Positions 44,210 through 52,707 of a stretch of DNA of 52,707 nt are shown here, piece by piece; position 1 is the stretch's first letter, and every line of letters starts with the position of its first letter. The DNA lies in contig JAPUIA010000200.1 of the NCBI GenBank assembly GCA_027297435.1, forward strand, positions 1 through 52,707. The letters are read 5' to 3'. The translations under genes were made by a program, and so were the position numbers. This DNA comes from Gammaproteobacteria bacterium (lineage in GTDB: Bacteria > Pseudomonadota > Gammaproteobacteria > Pseudomonadales > Azotimanducaceae). The notes under the pieces are model-generated. The model did not search any database and was not told the origin of the DNA. It saw nothing but the letters and a program-made list of their open reading frames with translations.

Positions 44210-45071
44210 CGGCTTCGGACCGCATCACGCTGGTATAGAACAACCAACAAAGCAGCACGATCAGTAGAAAGTAGAGCACCGAGAACGCGGCCGCCGGACC
44301 CAGATCGAACTGGCCCACCGCCATGCTGGTCAGGTACTGGCTCAAAAACGTGGTGCTGTTGCCCGGCCCGCCGCCGGTCAGCACGAACGGTTCGGTATAG
44401 ATCATCAGACTGTCCATGACCCTCAGCAACACGGCTATCGTCAATACCGATTTGAGGCGCGGCAGTTCCACATATCGAAACACCTGCCAAGTGCTGGCGC
44501 CGTCGAGCATGGCGGCTTGATAGCAGGGGCTCGGAATCGATGCCAGGCCTGCGAACGCCAATAGCGCGACCAGCGACGTCCAATGCCAGATGTCCATGAG
44601 AATAAGCGTGATCCACGCATCCACGGAGCTACCCGTGTAGTTGAACGAGATGCCCAGAGCCGCGACGCTTACGCCCAACAAGCCGATATCGGGCCGTGCA
44701 AAAATTTGCCAGATGGTGCCGACGACGTTCCAAGGTATGAGCAACGGTATCGCCAACAGAATGAGAAAAGCGCTAGTGGCCCTGGAATCGCGAGGCAACG
44801 CTCGCGCGATCCAGATACCGAGCGGCACCTCGATGACCAGTACCGTCGCGCTGAAGGTGACTTGCCGCAGCAAGGCGTCGATAAAGCGCGGATCACGCAA
44901 CGTCTCGCGGTACCAATCCAAGCCAACGAAAAGCCTCGTGTCGACGTCGAAGATGTCTTGCACGGAATAGTTGACGACCGTCATGAGCGGCACGACCGCA
45001 CTGAAAGCAACGACCAATACGACGGGCACCACGGCCAGCCAGGCACGGTTGTTCGACACACCTTTAATCAT
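44202..45071 (-). CDS. glpP: Glycerol-type ABC transporter permease, first subunit
   Basis: A 289-residue permease of the MalF type with six helices and the EAA-type loop CYQAAMLDGASTWQVFRYVE. The ATG at 45071 overlaps the glpT stop by eight bases; a TTG two codons upstream is possible. Like rhizobial GlpP it has a short first periplasmic loop. It pairs with GlpQ. Confidence 0.93.
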   Translation of the reverse strand: MIKGVSNNRAWLAVVPVVLVVAFSAVVPLMTVVNYSVQDIFDVDTRLFVGLDWYRETLRDPRFIDALLRQVTFSATVLVIEVPLGIWIARALPRDSRATSAFLILLAIPLLIPWNVVGTIWQIFARPDIGLLGVSVAALGISFNYTGSSVDAWITLILMDIWHWTSLVALLAFAGLASIPSPCYQAAMLDGASTWQVFRYVELPRLKSVLTIAVLLRVMDSLMIYTEPFVLTGGGPGNSTTFLSQYLTSMAVGQFDLGPAAAFSVLYFLLIVLLCWLFYTSVMRSEADG

Positions 45072-46108
45072 GGTCAAACCGGTGTTGGTCGCGAAACACG
45101 ATCAAACGATCGGCGTCGATGCGAAGTCTCGCGTCGTGGTCAAGCGAGCCGCCCAATACCTGGCGCGTATAGACCACCTGATCACCGAGATGTGCCGCCA
45201 CCAAACCCACGGCAACCCCTTCCTCGGTTCCCGTGACGCGCGTGGATTGCACGGTAACCGGAATACCCACCTCGCCGATTTCGGCCCACTCCGGACGAAA
45301 CCCCAGCACGCAGGGACCCGGCGCCGCGCTCACCGGACCTACCGATATGTCACCCACGTGTAACGCGCCCGCGCTGACGTGCGCATCGATGAGGTTCATC
45401 CCCGGAGAGCCGATGAAGTGAGCGACGATCTGGTGGGCCGGTCGTTCGTAAAACTCGAGCGGGGTACCCGTCTGGAGCACGCGGCCCTCGTGCAACATCG
45501 TGATCTTGTCGGCAAAGGTCAACGCCTCGGTTTGATCATGGGTGACGTATACCATCGTGAGGCCCAATTCCGTCTGCACGGTCTTCAGCGCTCGTCGCAA
45601 CCGCCACTTGGTGGCGGGTTCGACGGCGGTGAGCGGTTCATCGAGCAGAACTACGGCGACATCCGGTCGTACCAAGGCTCGACCAATCGCGATGAGTTGT
45701 TTCTCGAACAGCGACAGACCCGCCGGCTGGCGATCGAGCAATGCTTCGAGGTCCAGCAAGCGAGCCACTTCCAAGACCCGGGTCCGCGCAGCCTGGCGAC
45801 TCCAACCCCGGTTGCGCAACGGAAACTCGAGGTTGCCGGTAACGTCGAGCGACGGGTAGAGCACTGGAAATTGAAATACCTGAGCGACGTTGCGTTGTGC
45901 ACCCGACAATCCGGTGACGTCGCGACCATCGAACTTTATGGATCCGCGCTCCGGGACCAACAGGCCCGCTAACAGGTTGAGCAACGTTGTCTTGCCGGTG
46001 CCGGATCCCCCGAGTATGGCGTGGGCTTCTCCATCGGCGAGTTGCAGATCGATACCATCGAGCGTCAACTCCTTTGCACCGGGATACCGGTGACTTAAGT
46101 CCCTGACC

Positions 46109-46122
<14 letters not shown>
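45064..46122 (-). CDS. glpT: Glycerol-type ABC transporter ATP-binding subunit GlpT
   Basis: An ATPase of about 352 residues, chosen from a GTG at 46122 with GGAGG before it and overlapping the glpS stop. Walker A is GGSGTGKTT (38-46), Walker B LLDEP (E162) and the switch His195 is in VTHDQTEA. The ABC signature is LSLFEKQ (136-142) instead of LSGGQ, and the D-loop TAVEP is also degenerate. Related GlpT proteins share a degenerate signature. The C-terminal MalK-like TOBE part includes VLGFRPEW. It would complete its active ATP site with the LSGGQ of GlpS. Confidence 0.92.
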
Positions 46123-47068
<946 letters not shown>

Positions 47069-47193
47069 ACCGCGCTATTTAACAAGCAACCCCTCCAGAA
47101 AGCATGCATTCAAAGGACCGCCGAAAACCAACAGGCTTGACGGTTTTCTCCCGGCCTGCCAGGCTGCTTCTCTTCGCCAAAGGGAACACTACG

Positions 47194-48606
47194 ATGACTG
47201 CACCATTTCCGAACGACCCGTTCCTGCAAGGATACTTCGCGCCGATGGGCATGGAGTGCGACGCCCCCGATCTCGTCGTCGAGGGTGAAATACCCAGCGA
47301 CTTGGCGGGCACCTATTACCGCAACGGTCCGGATCCGCTGCATCCCCCGCGCGAAGGCGACGCATACCATTGGTTTGACGGCGACGGCATGATTCAAGCT
47401 TTTCACATCGAGGACGGCCACGTCTCTTGGCGCAACCGCTGGGTCCGCTCCGAGAAGTACAAGGTGGAACGTGAAGCGGGCCAGTCGCTGTTTGGCGTGT
47501 TCAACAACCCGATGACCGGAGATGCGTCTGTCGCCGATGTCGAATACAACACTGCCAACACCCACATCGTGCACCACCACGGCAAGCTGCTGGCGCTCAT
47601 GGAAGGTGCGCTGCCAACGGAGATCGAACACCGCACTCTGGAGACGAAGGGCACGGTCAGTTTCGGCGGGCAGATCGACGGTCCGGTCACCGCCCATCCC
47701 AAGTTCGATCCGGTGACCGGCGACATGGTGTTCTTCGGCTACTCGGCAAAGGGTCCCGGTTCGTCGGCGTTGCGTTACAGCGTCTGCGACAAAGCCGGCA
47801 ACCTCACCAAGAACCTGTTCTTGGAAGCGCCGTTTCCGTCCATGGTGCACGACTTCTTCGTGACACAGACGCACGTGATCTTCCCCATATTCCCGTTGAC
47901 GACTAGCATAGAAAGAGCGATGGCCGGGGGACCGATGCTGGCGTGGGAGCCGGACAAGGGTACGCATTTCGGCGTGTTGCCCCGGGACGGAGAAGCCGAG
48001 GACGTACGCTGGTTCAACATGGAAGCGCGCTTCATGTTCCATATGATGAACGCCTGGACAGACGGGACCAAGCTGCACGCCGACGTGACCGGGTCGAACG
48101 CGACTCAGTTCGCGCCGCAACTCGACGGCAAACTGGCTTCAGATGACGACGGCATCAACCCAACCTTGCGCCGTTGGACCATGGACTTGGCCGACAACAC
48201 CAACAGCATTAGCGAAGAGTTGTTGGACGACATGACGTGCGAGTTCCCCCGCACCAACGACGACTTCATGACGGTCGGCTATCGACACGGTTGGGCCGTG
48301 GGAACCAAGGATTCCGGGTTCACCGCGTTCAACGAACTGATTCACTACGACACCGAAACCGGGGAGCGTAAAACCTATTCCCTCGGGGCCGACAAAATGG
48401 GCGGTGAAGCGGTGTTTGCGCCCCGTGTCGGGGCGTCCGACGAAGCCGACGGATACCTCGTCATGCTGTCTTACGACGCACCGGCAAATCTATCCGAACT
48501 GCTCGTTTTCGAGGCGCTGAATATCGAACAAGGCCCATTGGCAACCGCGAAATTGCCAGTGCGGATACCCGCCGGGTTTCACGGGACTTTTGTTCCGAGC
48601 CATTAA
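47194..48606 (+). CDS. Carotenoid oxygenase (RPE65/CCD family)
   Basis: A 470-residue non-heme iron dioxygenase. The four iron-binding His are at 168 (TAHPKFDP), 219 (MVHDFF), 283 (FMFHMMNA) and 463 (GFHGTF), and the second-shell acids are in the usual segments. The start at 47194 follows AGGGAAC; an upstream in-frame ATG lacks support. Members cleave carotenoids, apocarotenals or stilbenes; no carotenoid synthesis genes are nearby, so an imported or lignin-derived substrate is as likely. It diverges from the glp operon. Confidence 0.92.
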   Translation: MTAPFPNDPFLQGYFAPMGMECDAPDLVVEGEIPSDLAGTYYRNGPDPLHPPREGDAYHWFDGDGMIQAFHIEDGHVSWRNRWVRSEKYKVEREAGQSLFGVFNNPMTGDASVADVEYNTANTHIVHHHGKLLALMEGALPTEIEHRTLETKGTVSFGGQIDGPVTAHPKFDPVTGDMVFFGYSAKGPGSSALRYSVCDKAGNLTKNLFLEAPFPSMVHDFFVTQTHVIFPIFPLTTSIERAMAGGPMLAWEPDKGTHFGVLPRDGEAEDVRWFNMEARFMFHMMNAWTDGTKLHADVTGSNATQFAPQLDGKLASDDDGINPTLRRWTMDLADNTNSISEELLDDMTCEFPRTNDDFMTVGYRHGWAVGTKDSGFTAFNELIHYDTETGERKTYSLGADKMGGEAVFAPRVGASDEADGYLVMLSYDAPANLSELLVFEALNIEQGPLATAKLPVRIPAGFHGTFVPSH

Positions 48607-48627
48607 GCGGCGATTCAGGGTTGAGGA

Positions 48628-48660
48628 TATAATCTCGGGTCCGATGATCATCGGACCCGA
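48628..48660 (+). promoter_or_regulatory. -10 box and 26-bp perfect palindrome upstream of a secreted protein gene
   Basis: TATAAT at 48628-48633 is followed two bases later by a perfect palindrome with arms TCGGGTCCGATGA and its complement (48635-48660), 12 bases before the next ATG. The expected start site lies within it. It could be an operator or a 5' hairpin; it may also end the carotenoid oxygenase transcript, although there is no T-run. Confidence 0.6.
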
Positions 48661-48671
48661 AGGTTCGGAAT

Positions 48672-49211
48672 ATGGCTAGAACACTTTGCTGGGCGCTCGC
48701 CTGTTGTGGGTTGGCCTGGGCGTCGCCGGCTATAGGCAAAACGCCGAAGCTCGTCGGTAATTGGACCGTCAACATCGAACTCTCCCAAGCGGTACAGCCT
48801 AAAAACGCCAATGCCCGCTGGTACGAGGGCTTGGGCGGCAATTTCAGCACGAGCGTGTCGGTTGGCGGCATACCCGTGCCGGTCGGCGGCAACGATCCGC
48901 AGCCGGAGGGTGGCGGCGGCATTCCCAACCCGGACATGCTGCGTTGCCAGTCGTTCACCATCGAGATAACGGGTGACGACATGCTGTTGACCTACGCCGA
49001 GGTGGGCACTGAGCGTTTACGTCAGGGATACTATCGTGGTCGGCGCAACAAGTGGACCAGCACGCACCTGTCGACCGACTATGAATCTACGTCGCGCAAA
49101 GTTACCCGCACGCTGGAGATTCAAAAGGACGGGCGTTTGCTGATGAGCGTCAAGATCAACCCGAAAAAAGGCAAGACGCGCCGGTTCAAGCGCGTATTCG
49201 ATCGAACCTAG
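48672..49211 (+). CDS. Secreted hypothetical protein
   Basis: A 179-residue protein with a signal peptide (RTLCWALACCGLAWASPA, cleavage near residue 22). The mature part begins GNWTVNIELSQ, has a glycine/proline-rich loop (about 65-82, including VGGNDPQPEGGGGIPN) and beta-strand-like stretches such as TRTLEIQKDGRLLMSVKI. The C-terminus is very basic (KKGKTRRFKRVFDR). The fold may be lipocalin-like, but I do not recognise a family. Confidence 0.75.
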   Translation: MARTLCWALACCGLAWASPAIGKTPKLVGNWTVNIELSQAVQPKNANARWYEGLGGNFSTSVSVGGIPVPVGGNDPQPEGGGGIPNPDMLRCQSFTIEITGDDMLLTYAEVGTERLRQGYYRGRRNKWTSTHLSTDYESTSRKVTRTLEIQKDGRLLMSVKINPKKGKTRRFKRVFDRT

Positions 49212-49213
49212 TT

Positions 49214-50764
49214 TTAGGGTTCCATTGAGCGTAAAAACCGCGTTGTCGGAAACGCACCACGCTGCTGCTCGAAAAGCGTAGCAACGTCGATCAGCAGTCG
49301 TTCGGTGTACGGCCTACCGATGAACGCGATGGCGACCGGCAGACCTTTGATCAATGCCGATGGCACCACCACGCTGGGGTAACCGCTGACGGCGGCGATC
49401 GACGAACTACCCAGACTGAAAGTGTCGCCGAGCACCCAGTCGGTCTTCCACGCCGGCGCGTTCACCGGTGCAATCAGGATGTCCAGGTCATGCGCGTCCA
49501 TCACGCCAGCGACGAGACCCCGCATCTTCGTAACACTTCCCGCGACCGCCTCGCGGTAGGCGTCGGTAGCGAGCCCGCCGGTCGCTTCAGCGGCGATGAA
49601 GATCTCCTGGCCAAAAACCGGCATCACCGACTCGGCGTGCGCGTCGTTGAAGGCGATGAGTTCGGCGAGCGTGGTAAATCCCGCGCGGTGTTCGTGAAGA
49701 TAGCGGTTCAGGCCATCCTTGAACTCGTAGAGCAGCACCTGGTAGCCCGCGGCACTCATGTCTCGGTCCAACCCCACCTCAATGGGGTCGACCAGTTCGC
49801 CGCCCAATGCGGTCAAGCGCGCCGCCGCCGCTTCGAACGCGGCGTCCGTCGGTGCGTGACTGCCGGCGCCGAAGTAGTCGCGCACCATGCCGAAGCGCAC
49901 GCCCTCGAGGTTCGCTTGATCCAATCCCTTGGGCAAGGTGGGTGGCGCGAGCAGCGTGGCGTCATCGTCTTCATCGGGTCCCGACATCACGTCCAGCAGC
50001 AACGCCGCACCCTGTACCGTAGTGGCCATGGGTCCCGCCGTGTCTTGGCTTGCCGCTATCGGAACGATGCCGTGCCGGCTGACGAGTCCGACCGTAGGCT
50101 TGATGCCGACCACGCCATTGATGCCGGCCGGGCACACGACCGAACCATTGGTTTCGGTGCCAACCGCTAGCGGAGCCAGCCCCGCCGCCACCGCCACCGC
50201 CGAACCGCTCGACGACCCGCAGGGGTTCCGATCCAGCACATACGCATTCTTGGTCTGACCACCGACGCTGCTCCAACCGCTCACCGATTCGGTGGAACGG
50301 AAGTTGGCCCACTCGCTCAAATTGGCCTTACCCAGGATGATGGCGCCTGCGGCTCTGAGCTTTGCTACGAGGTGGGCATCTTCGGCGGCCCGGTGGTCGG
50401 CCAACGCCAACGAACCGGCACTGGTCACCATGCTGTCCCCGGTATCGATGTTGGCCTTCAGGATGACCGGCAATCCGTGCAAGGGCCCGACTGGGCCGGA
50501 CTCGGCGAAAGCGGCATCCAGCGCGCCGGCGATCTCGAGCGCGGCCGGATTGGTTTCGATGATCGCGTTGGTTGCCGGCCCGTTCACGTCCACGGTTTCG
50601 ATTCGCTCGAGGTAGGCGGTGACGATCTCGGTCGCCGACAACGAGCCCTCGGCGATGGCCGCCTGCAGCTCGGCGACGTTGAGCTCCGTGGTCGCCGCGT
50701 GGGTCGTCCACGCGCACGTCACCAAGCACCACAGCGCTAATGGTTTCGAGAATCTAGGCTTCAC
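49214..50764 (-). CDS. Exported amidase (amidase signature family)
   Basis: A 516-residue hydrolase with a signal peptide ([15 protein letters not shown]). The Ser-cisSer-Lys triad is Lys103 (LKANIDTGD), cis-Ser in [15 protein letters not shown] (183-187) and nucleophile Ser208 in [12 protein letters not shown]. It probably cleaves amides or peptides in the periplasm. The ATG overlaps the end of tesB by 11 bases on the same strand, so the two are likely co-transcribed although their functions look unrelated. Confidence 0.93.
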   Translation of the reverse strand: MKPRFSKPLALWCLVTCAWTTHAATTELNVAELQAAIAEGSLSATEIVTAYLERIETVDVNGPATNAIIETNPAALEIAGALDAAFAESGPVGPLHGLPVILKANIDTGDSMVTSAGSLALADHRAAEDAHLVAKLRAAGAIILGKANLSEWANFRSTESVSGWSSVGGQTKNAYVLDRNPCGSSSGSAVAVAAGLAPLAVGTETNGSVVCPAGINGVVGIKPTVGLVSRHGIVPIAASQDTAGPMATTVQGAALLLDVMSGPDEDDDATLLAPPTLPKGLDQANLEGVRFGMVRDYFGAGSHAPTDAAFEAAAARLTALGGELVDPIEVGLDRDMSAAGYQVLLYEFKDGLNRYLHEHRAGFTTLAELIAFNDAHAESVMPVFGQEIFIAAEATGGLATDAYREAVAGSVTKMRGLVAGVMDAHDLDILIAPVNAPAWKTDWVLGDTFSLGSSSIAAVSGYPSVVVPSALIKGLPVAIAFIGRPYTERLLIDVATLFEQQRGAFPTTRFLRSMEP

Positions 50765-51572
50765 GTTTGCGCATCAATCCTTCCTGCATGGTCGTAGCAA
50801 CGAGTTGGCCATCCGCGGTGAATATCGAACCGCGATTGTAGCCTCGCGCACCGGCCGCCGCCGGGCTATCGAGCGCGTACAACAACCACTGATCGGCACG
50901 CGCCGGGTGATGGAACCACATGGCGTGATCGAGGCTCGCCATCTGCATCTGCGCACGTACGAAGTTGCCGCGATGCGGCAGTCGTGCGGTGGAGAGCAGT
51001 GAATTGTCCGACTCGAACACGATCAGCGCGGCATGCAGGTTCGCGTCGTCGCCGAGTTTGCCGTTGGCCTTGAACCAAAGGAGCTGTTCCGGGGGTTGCG
51101 GGGTATCGGAACTCAGTCTTTTGTGATCGTGGCGCCAACCGAGAAACGCGGAATTCTTGAGTTCGTCCGGCACCATGTCGTCCGTCGGTACCGAGGCGTT
51201 CTGCGGAAAAACGGCCGCATGCTCAAAGCCCCGCTCGCGGCGCTGGAACGACACGTCCATGTTGAAGATGGCCTTGCCGTGCTGGATGACGACCACTCGG
51301 CGAGTAGTAAAGGATTGACCGTCGCGAATCCGTTCGACGTCGATCAGCGCCGGTATCGAGGGATCTCCTGGGCGCAGGAAGTAGCCGTGCAGCGAGTGGG
51401 GCGGACGGTCAGCGTCGACGACGGTCCGCGCTGCCGCGATCAGGCTCTGGGCTATGATCTGTCCGCCATACAGCCGACGTTGGCGATCAGGCGGATGGTA
51501 GGCGCGAAACATGTTGAGCTCGATCTGCTCGAGATCGAGCAGTTCGACCAAATCTGCCAGCGCCTCCCCCAC
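50754..51572 (-). CDS. tesB: Acyl-CoA thioesterase II
   Basis: A 272-residue double hot-dog thioesterase. LYGGQIIAQSLIAA and LHGYFLRPGD are signature stretches, and the catalytic Asp/Thr/Gln set lies in ASLDHAMWFHHP and GYNRGSIFT. The GTG start (51572) is three bases after the stop of the TIR fragment, with GGGGG before it. No AUG is available, and length 272 is slightly short of the usual 285 because the N-terminus is brief. Confidence 0.93.
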   Translation of the reverse strand: MGEALADLVELLDLEQIELNMFRAYHPPDRQRRLYGGQIIAQSLIAAARTVVDADRPPHSLHGYFLRPGDPSIPALIDVERIRDGQSFTTRRVVVIQHGKAIFNMDVSFQRRERGFEHAAVFPQNASVPTDDMVPDELKNSAFLGWRHDHKRLSSDTPQPPEQLLWFKANGKLGDDANLHAALIVFESDNSLLSTARLPHRGNFVRAQMQMASLDHAMWFHHPARADQWLLYALDSPAAAGARGYNRGSIFTADGQLVATTMQEGLMRKREA

Positions 51573-51575
51573 GAC

Positions 51576-51854
51576 TTACCCCCGGACGACTACGGACCTG
51601 ACCTCGTTGCGGCAATTCTGCGACTCGACCGATGCCGGTGTGACGAAGAAGATGAAGAGCCTGGCCCCTTCGATCGCGCCGGCCAACGCCTCGGTCCACC
51701 CGATACTCGCCTCGGTGCCCTCGTCGAACCAAACGTTGAAGCCTGTTTCCTGCCTCCAACGCAATTGGGGGTGCACGCGCGCCGTTTCTTTGTGCGAATA
51801 GCTCACGAAGACGTAGGGTTCATCGCCTTTGTAGGAAGCGTGCGGCCGATCCAT
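51576..51854 (-). pseudogene. Truncated TIR domain
   Basis: A 92-residue frame starting MDRPHASYKGDEPYVFVSYS. DEPYVFVSYSHKE is the TIR box 1, VWFDEGTEAS the BB-loop region and LFIFFVTPASVESQNCRNEV the alphaC region whose Glu84 corresponds to the catalytic Glu of NAD-cleaving TIRs. The frame then ends RSVVVRG and meets tesB directly, so about 40 residues of the domain and any effector domain are missing. It looks like the 5' end of a larger TIR gene left by a rearrangement. No Shine-Dalgarno is seen. Confidence 0.65.
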
Positions 51855-51902
51855 AGAGATTTATTGTTCTGCGGTCTCTCAAGGCTGCACGGATCGGCAG
51901 AT

Positions 51903-52103
51903 CTAATCAAGCCGGCCAGCATGTCCAACGCTACCGATCCGGCGCCGCTCCGCCGCTATGAAGCGGTGCAGATCCTCGCGCATGCGGTGGCGGTGGTACA
52001 CCTCGACGCGCGAGACGCGGCTGTCGACCACCTGGCGCCAGCGTTCGCGCAACATCACAAGCCCAAATCCGCCGATCGTCAATAGGCTCATCGCAATTTC
52101 CAT
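51903..52103 (-). CDS. Possible small membrane protein
   Basis: A 66-residue frame with a GGAAG five bases before the ATG, a hydrophobic N-terminus (EIAMSLLTIGGFGLVML) and a basic rest (RERWRQVVDSRVSRVEVYHR). It lies just upstream of the TIR fragment on the same strand. No family is recognised. Apart from it, nothing was seen in the 367-base gap 51855-52221. Confidence 0.35.
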   Translation of the reverse strand: MEIAMSLLTIGGFGLVMLRERWRQVVDSRVSRVEVYHRHRMREDLHRFIAAERRRIGSVGHAGRLD

Positions 52104-52221
52104 GGTTGCTTCCGTCCAAGGCTTTCAACCTTAGGTGGCGGGGCGGCGGCTATGGGTTCAATCCATTTCGCCGCCTCGATTGCTGTAGCTCGCCCGTAGA
52201 CCACTTGGTTAGAATCGTCCG

Positions 52222-52497
52222 ATGCACCTCCCCGCAGACAGTCTGAGTTTCCAATTCGTGCGCTCGAGCGGCCCCGGCGGACAACACGTCAACAAGGTCG
52301 CCTCCGCCGTGCAGCTGCGTCTGGATCTCGCCAAGTCCGGGCTGCCGCAACCCGTACGCGACCGCCTGGTGCGCCTCGCGGGTAAACGCGCCACGACTAA
52401 CGATGAAATCATCATCGTCGCCGAGCGTTTCCGCTCGCAACATCGCAATCGGGCCGATGCCCTCGAACGACTGCAGGCCTTGGTGGATAGTGCCTAG
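52222..52497 (+). CDS. arfB: ArfB peptidyl-tRNA hydrolase domain, ended by an in-frame amber codon
   Basis: ArfB rescues stalled ribosomes by hydrolysing peptidyl-tRNA. Residues 1-91 are its catalytic domain, with the GGQ motif (19-21) in RSSGPGGQHVNK and the later VAERFRSQHRNR. A TAG at 52495-52497 (codon 92) then interrupts the frame, and the basic tail continues in the same frame to a TAA at 52617, giving 131 codons in all, near the usual 135-140. As read, the product lacks the tail that inserts into the empty mRNA channel, known to be needed for activity in E. coli. Recent mutation, sequencing error or UAG read-through are all possible. Confidence 0.85.
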   Translation: MHLPADSLSFQFVRSSGPGGQHVNKVASAVQLRLDLAKSGLPQPVRDRLVRLAGKRATTNDEIIIVAERFRSQHRNRADALERLQALVDSA

Positions 52498-52617
52498 CAC
52501 CGGCCCAAGCGGCGCATCAAGACCAAGCCTTCGAAGTCGGCAAGAATGCGCAGGCTCGATACCAAGAAGCTGCACGGTCATAAAAAGCGTTTGCGTAAAT
52601 CCCCGCCGGCTGAATAA
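52498..52617 (+). other. arfB: ArfB C-terminal tail codons after the amber stop
   Basis: Thirty-nine codons in frame with arfB begin HRPKRRIKTKPSKSARMRRL and end KKRLRKSPPAE before TAA. The Lys/Arg spacing matches the ArfB tail (E. coli RPTRPTRASKERRL). Conservation of the tail beyond the stop argues that the interruption is recent or read through. Confidence 0.8.
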
Positions 52618-52643
52618 CATCTAGAGCGACCCCAAAGGGCACC

Positions 52644-52707
52644 ATGATGCTCACGACCGACCAGCACGAGACCTATCGGCGCGACGGCTACCTCATCTTG
52701 AGAAGCT
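52644..52707 (+). CDS. N-terminus of a phytanoyl-CoA dioxygenase-like protein (partial)
   Basis: A frame from ATG 52644 or 52647 starts MLTTDQHETYRRDGYLIL and runs off the right edge. The pattern LTxxQxxxYxRDGYLxL is the common N-terminus of PhyH-family Fe(II)/2-oxoglutarate oxygenases. AAAGGG precedes it. Only 21 codons are present, so the call is provisional. Confidence 0.6.
   Translation, partial: MMLTTDQHETYRRDGYLILRS

Noticed and set aside
45702-45722. Degenerate LSLFEKQ signature of GlpT taken as a damaging mutation.
   Set aside because: Related GlpT proteins also lack a canonical LSGGQ and the partner GlpS supplies one, so it is a family trait rather than damage.
47110-48120. Minus-strand frame of 336 codons antisense to the carotenoid oxygenase gene.
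   Set aside because: The opposite strand encodes an enzyme with all four iron ligands.
52150-52620. Minus-strand frame of 156 codons antisense to arfB.
   Set aside because: The plus strand has the GGQ domain and tail; the open antisense frame follows from codon composition.

Overview
The window reads as chromosomal DNA of a heterotrophic gammaproteobacterium. The gene order hemD-hemC-algR-algZ against argH, and the run lptM/lppL-lysA-dapF-DUF484-xerC-HAD, are typical of Pseudomonas-like and related environmental Gammaproteobacteria. A TorF-type porin beside glnK, the ubiK-comM pair, two Lrp regulators and many secreted hydrolases suit a free-living, probably aquatic or sediment organism. No rRNA, tRNA, CRISPR array, prophage or complete insertion sequence was seen. 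Species cannot be named from the sequence.

Layout. 1-8.95 kb: porphyrin synthesis (hemD start, hemC), an AlgZ/AlgR-type two-component pair, argH, and the lysA/dapF/xerC operon. 8.95-12.05 kb: thrC, then a nitrogen operon on the minus strand (TorF porin, glnK and a 44-codon ammonium-transporter remnant). That operon is preceded by a good sigma-54 promoter with two NtrC-like sites, and glnK has an unusually structured leader. 12.1-14.4 kb: ubiK, comM and a c5-type cytochrome. 14.4-25.2 kb: amino-acid catabolism, with isovaleryl-CoA dehydrogenase, a fused indolepyruvate oxidoreductase, an omega-aminotransferase, alanine dehydrogenase, alanine racemase and two Lrp/AsnC regulators. 25.2-27.96 kb: a small basic protein and a 779-residue coiled-coil protein ending in a helix-hairpin-helix domain. 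28.2-41.4 kb: an accessory-like stretch of esterases, hydrolases, membrane proteins, a GST, an MFS carrier, an RND-type exporter, a decayed small gene, an amidohydrolase and a cupin. It also holds a 214-bp MITE-like element. 41.35-47.07 kb: a six-gene ABC importer with the layout of the rhizobial glycerol system glpSTPQUV. 47.2-52.7 kb: carotenoid oxygenase, a secreted unknown, amidase, tesB, a truncated TIR domain, arfB with an in-frame amber codon, and the first codons of a phytanoyl-CoA-dioxygenase-like gene.

The items most worth a second look are these: (i) the sigma-54/NtrC-controlled torF-glnK operon with a long paired leader before glnK and amtB reduced to its two ends; (ii) arfB, where one TAG separates the catalytic domain from an intact ribosome-binding tail; (iii) the MITE-like element whose terminal repeats supply the stop codons of both flanking convergent genes; (iv) the complementary degenerate ATPase motifs of the glycerol-type ABC pair; (v) a gene at 38.9-39.2 kb broken by one extra base and one stop; (vi) a TIR fragment cut just after its presumed catalytic glutamate.
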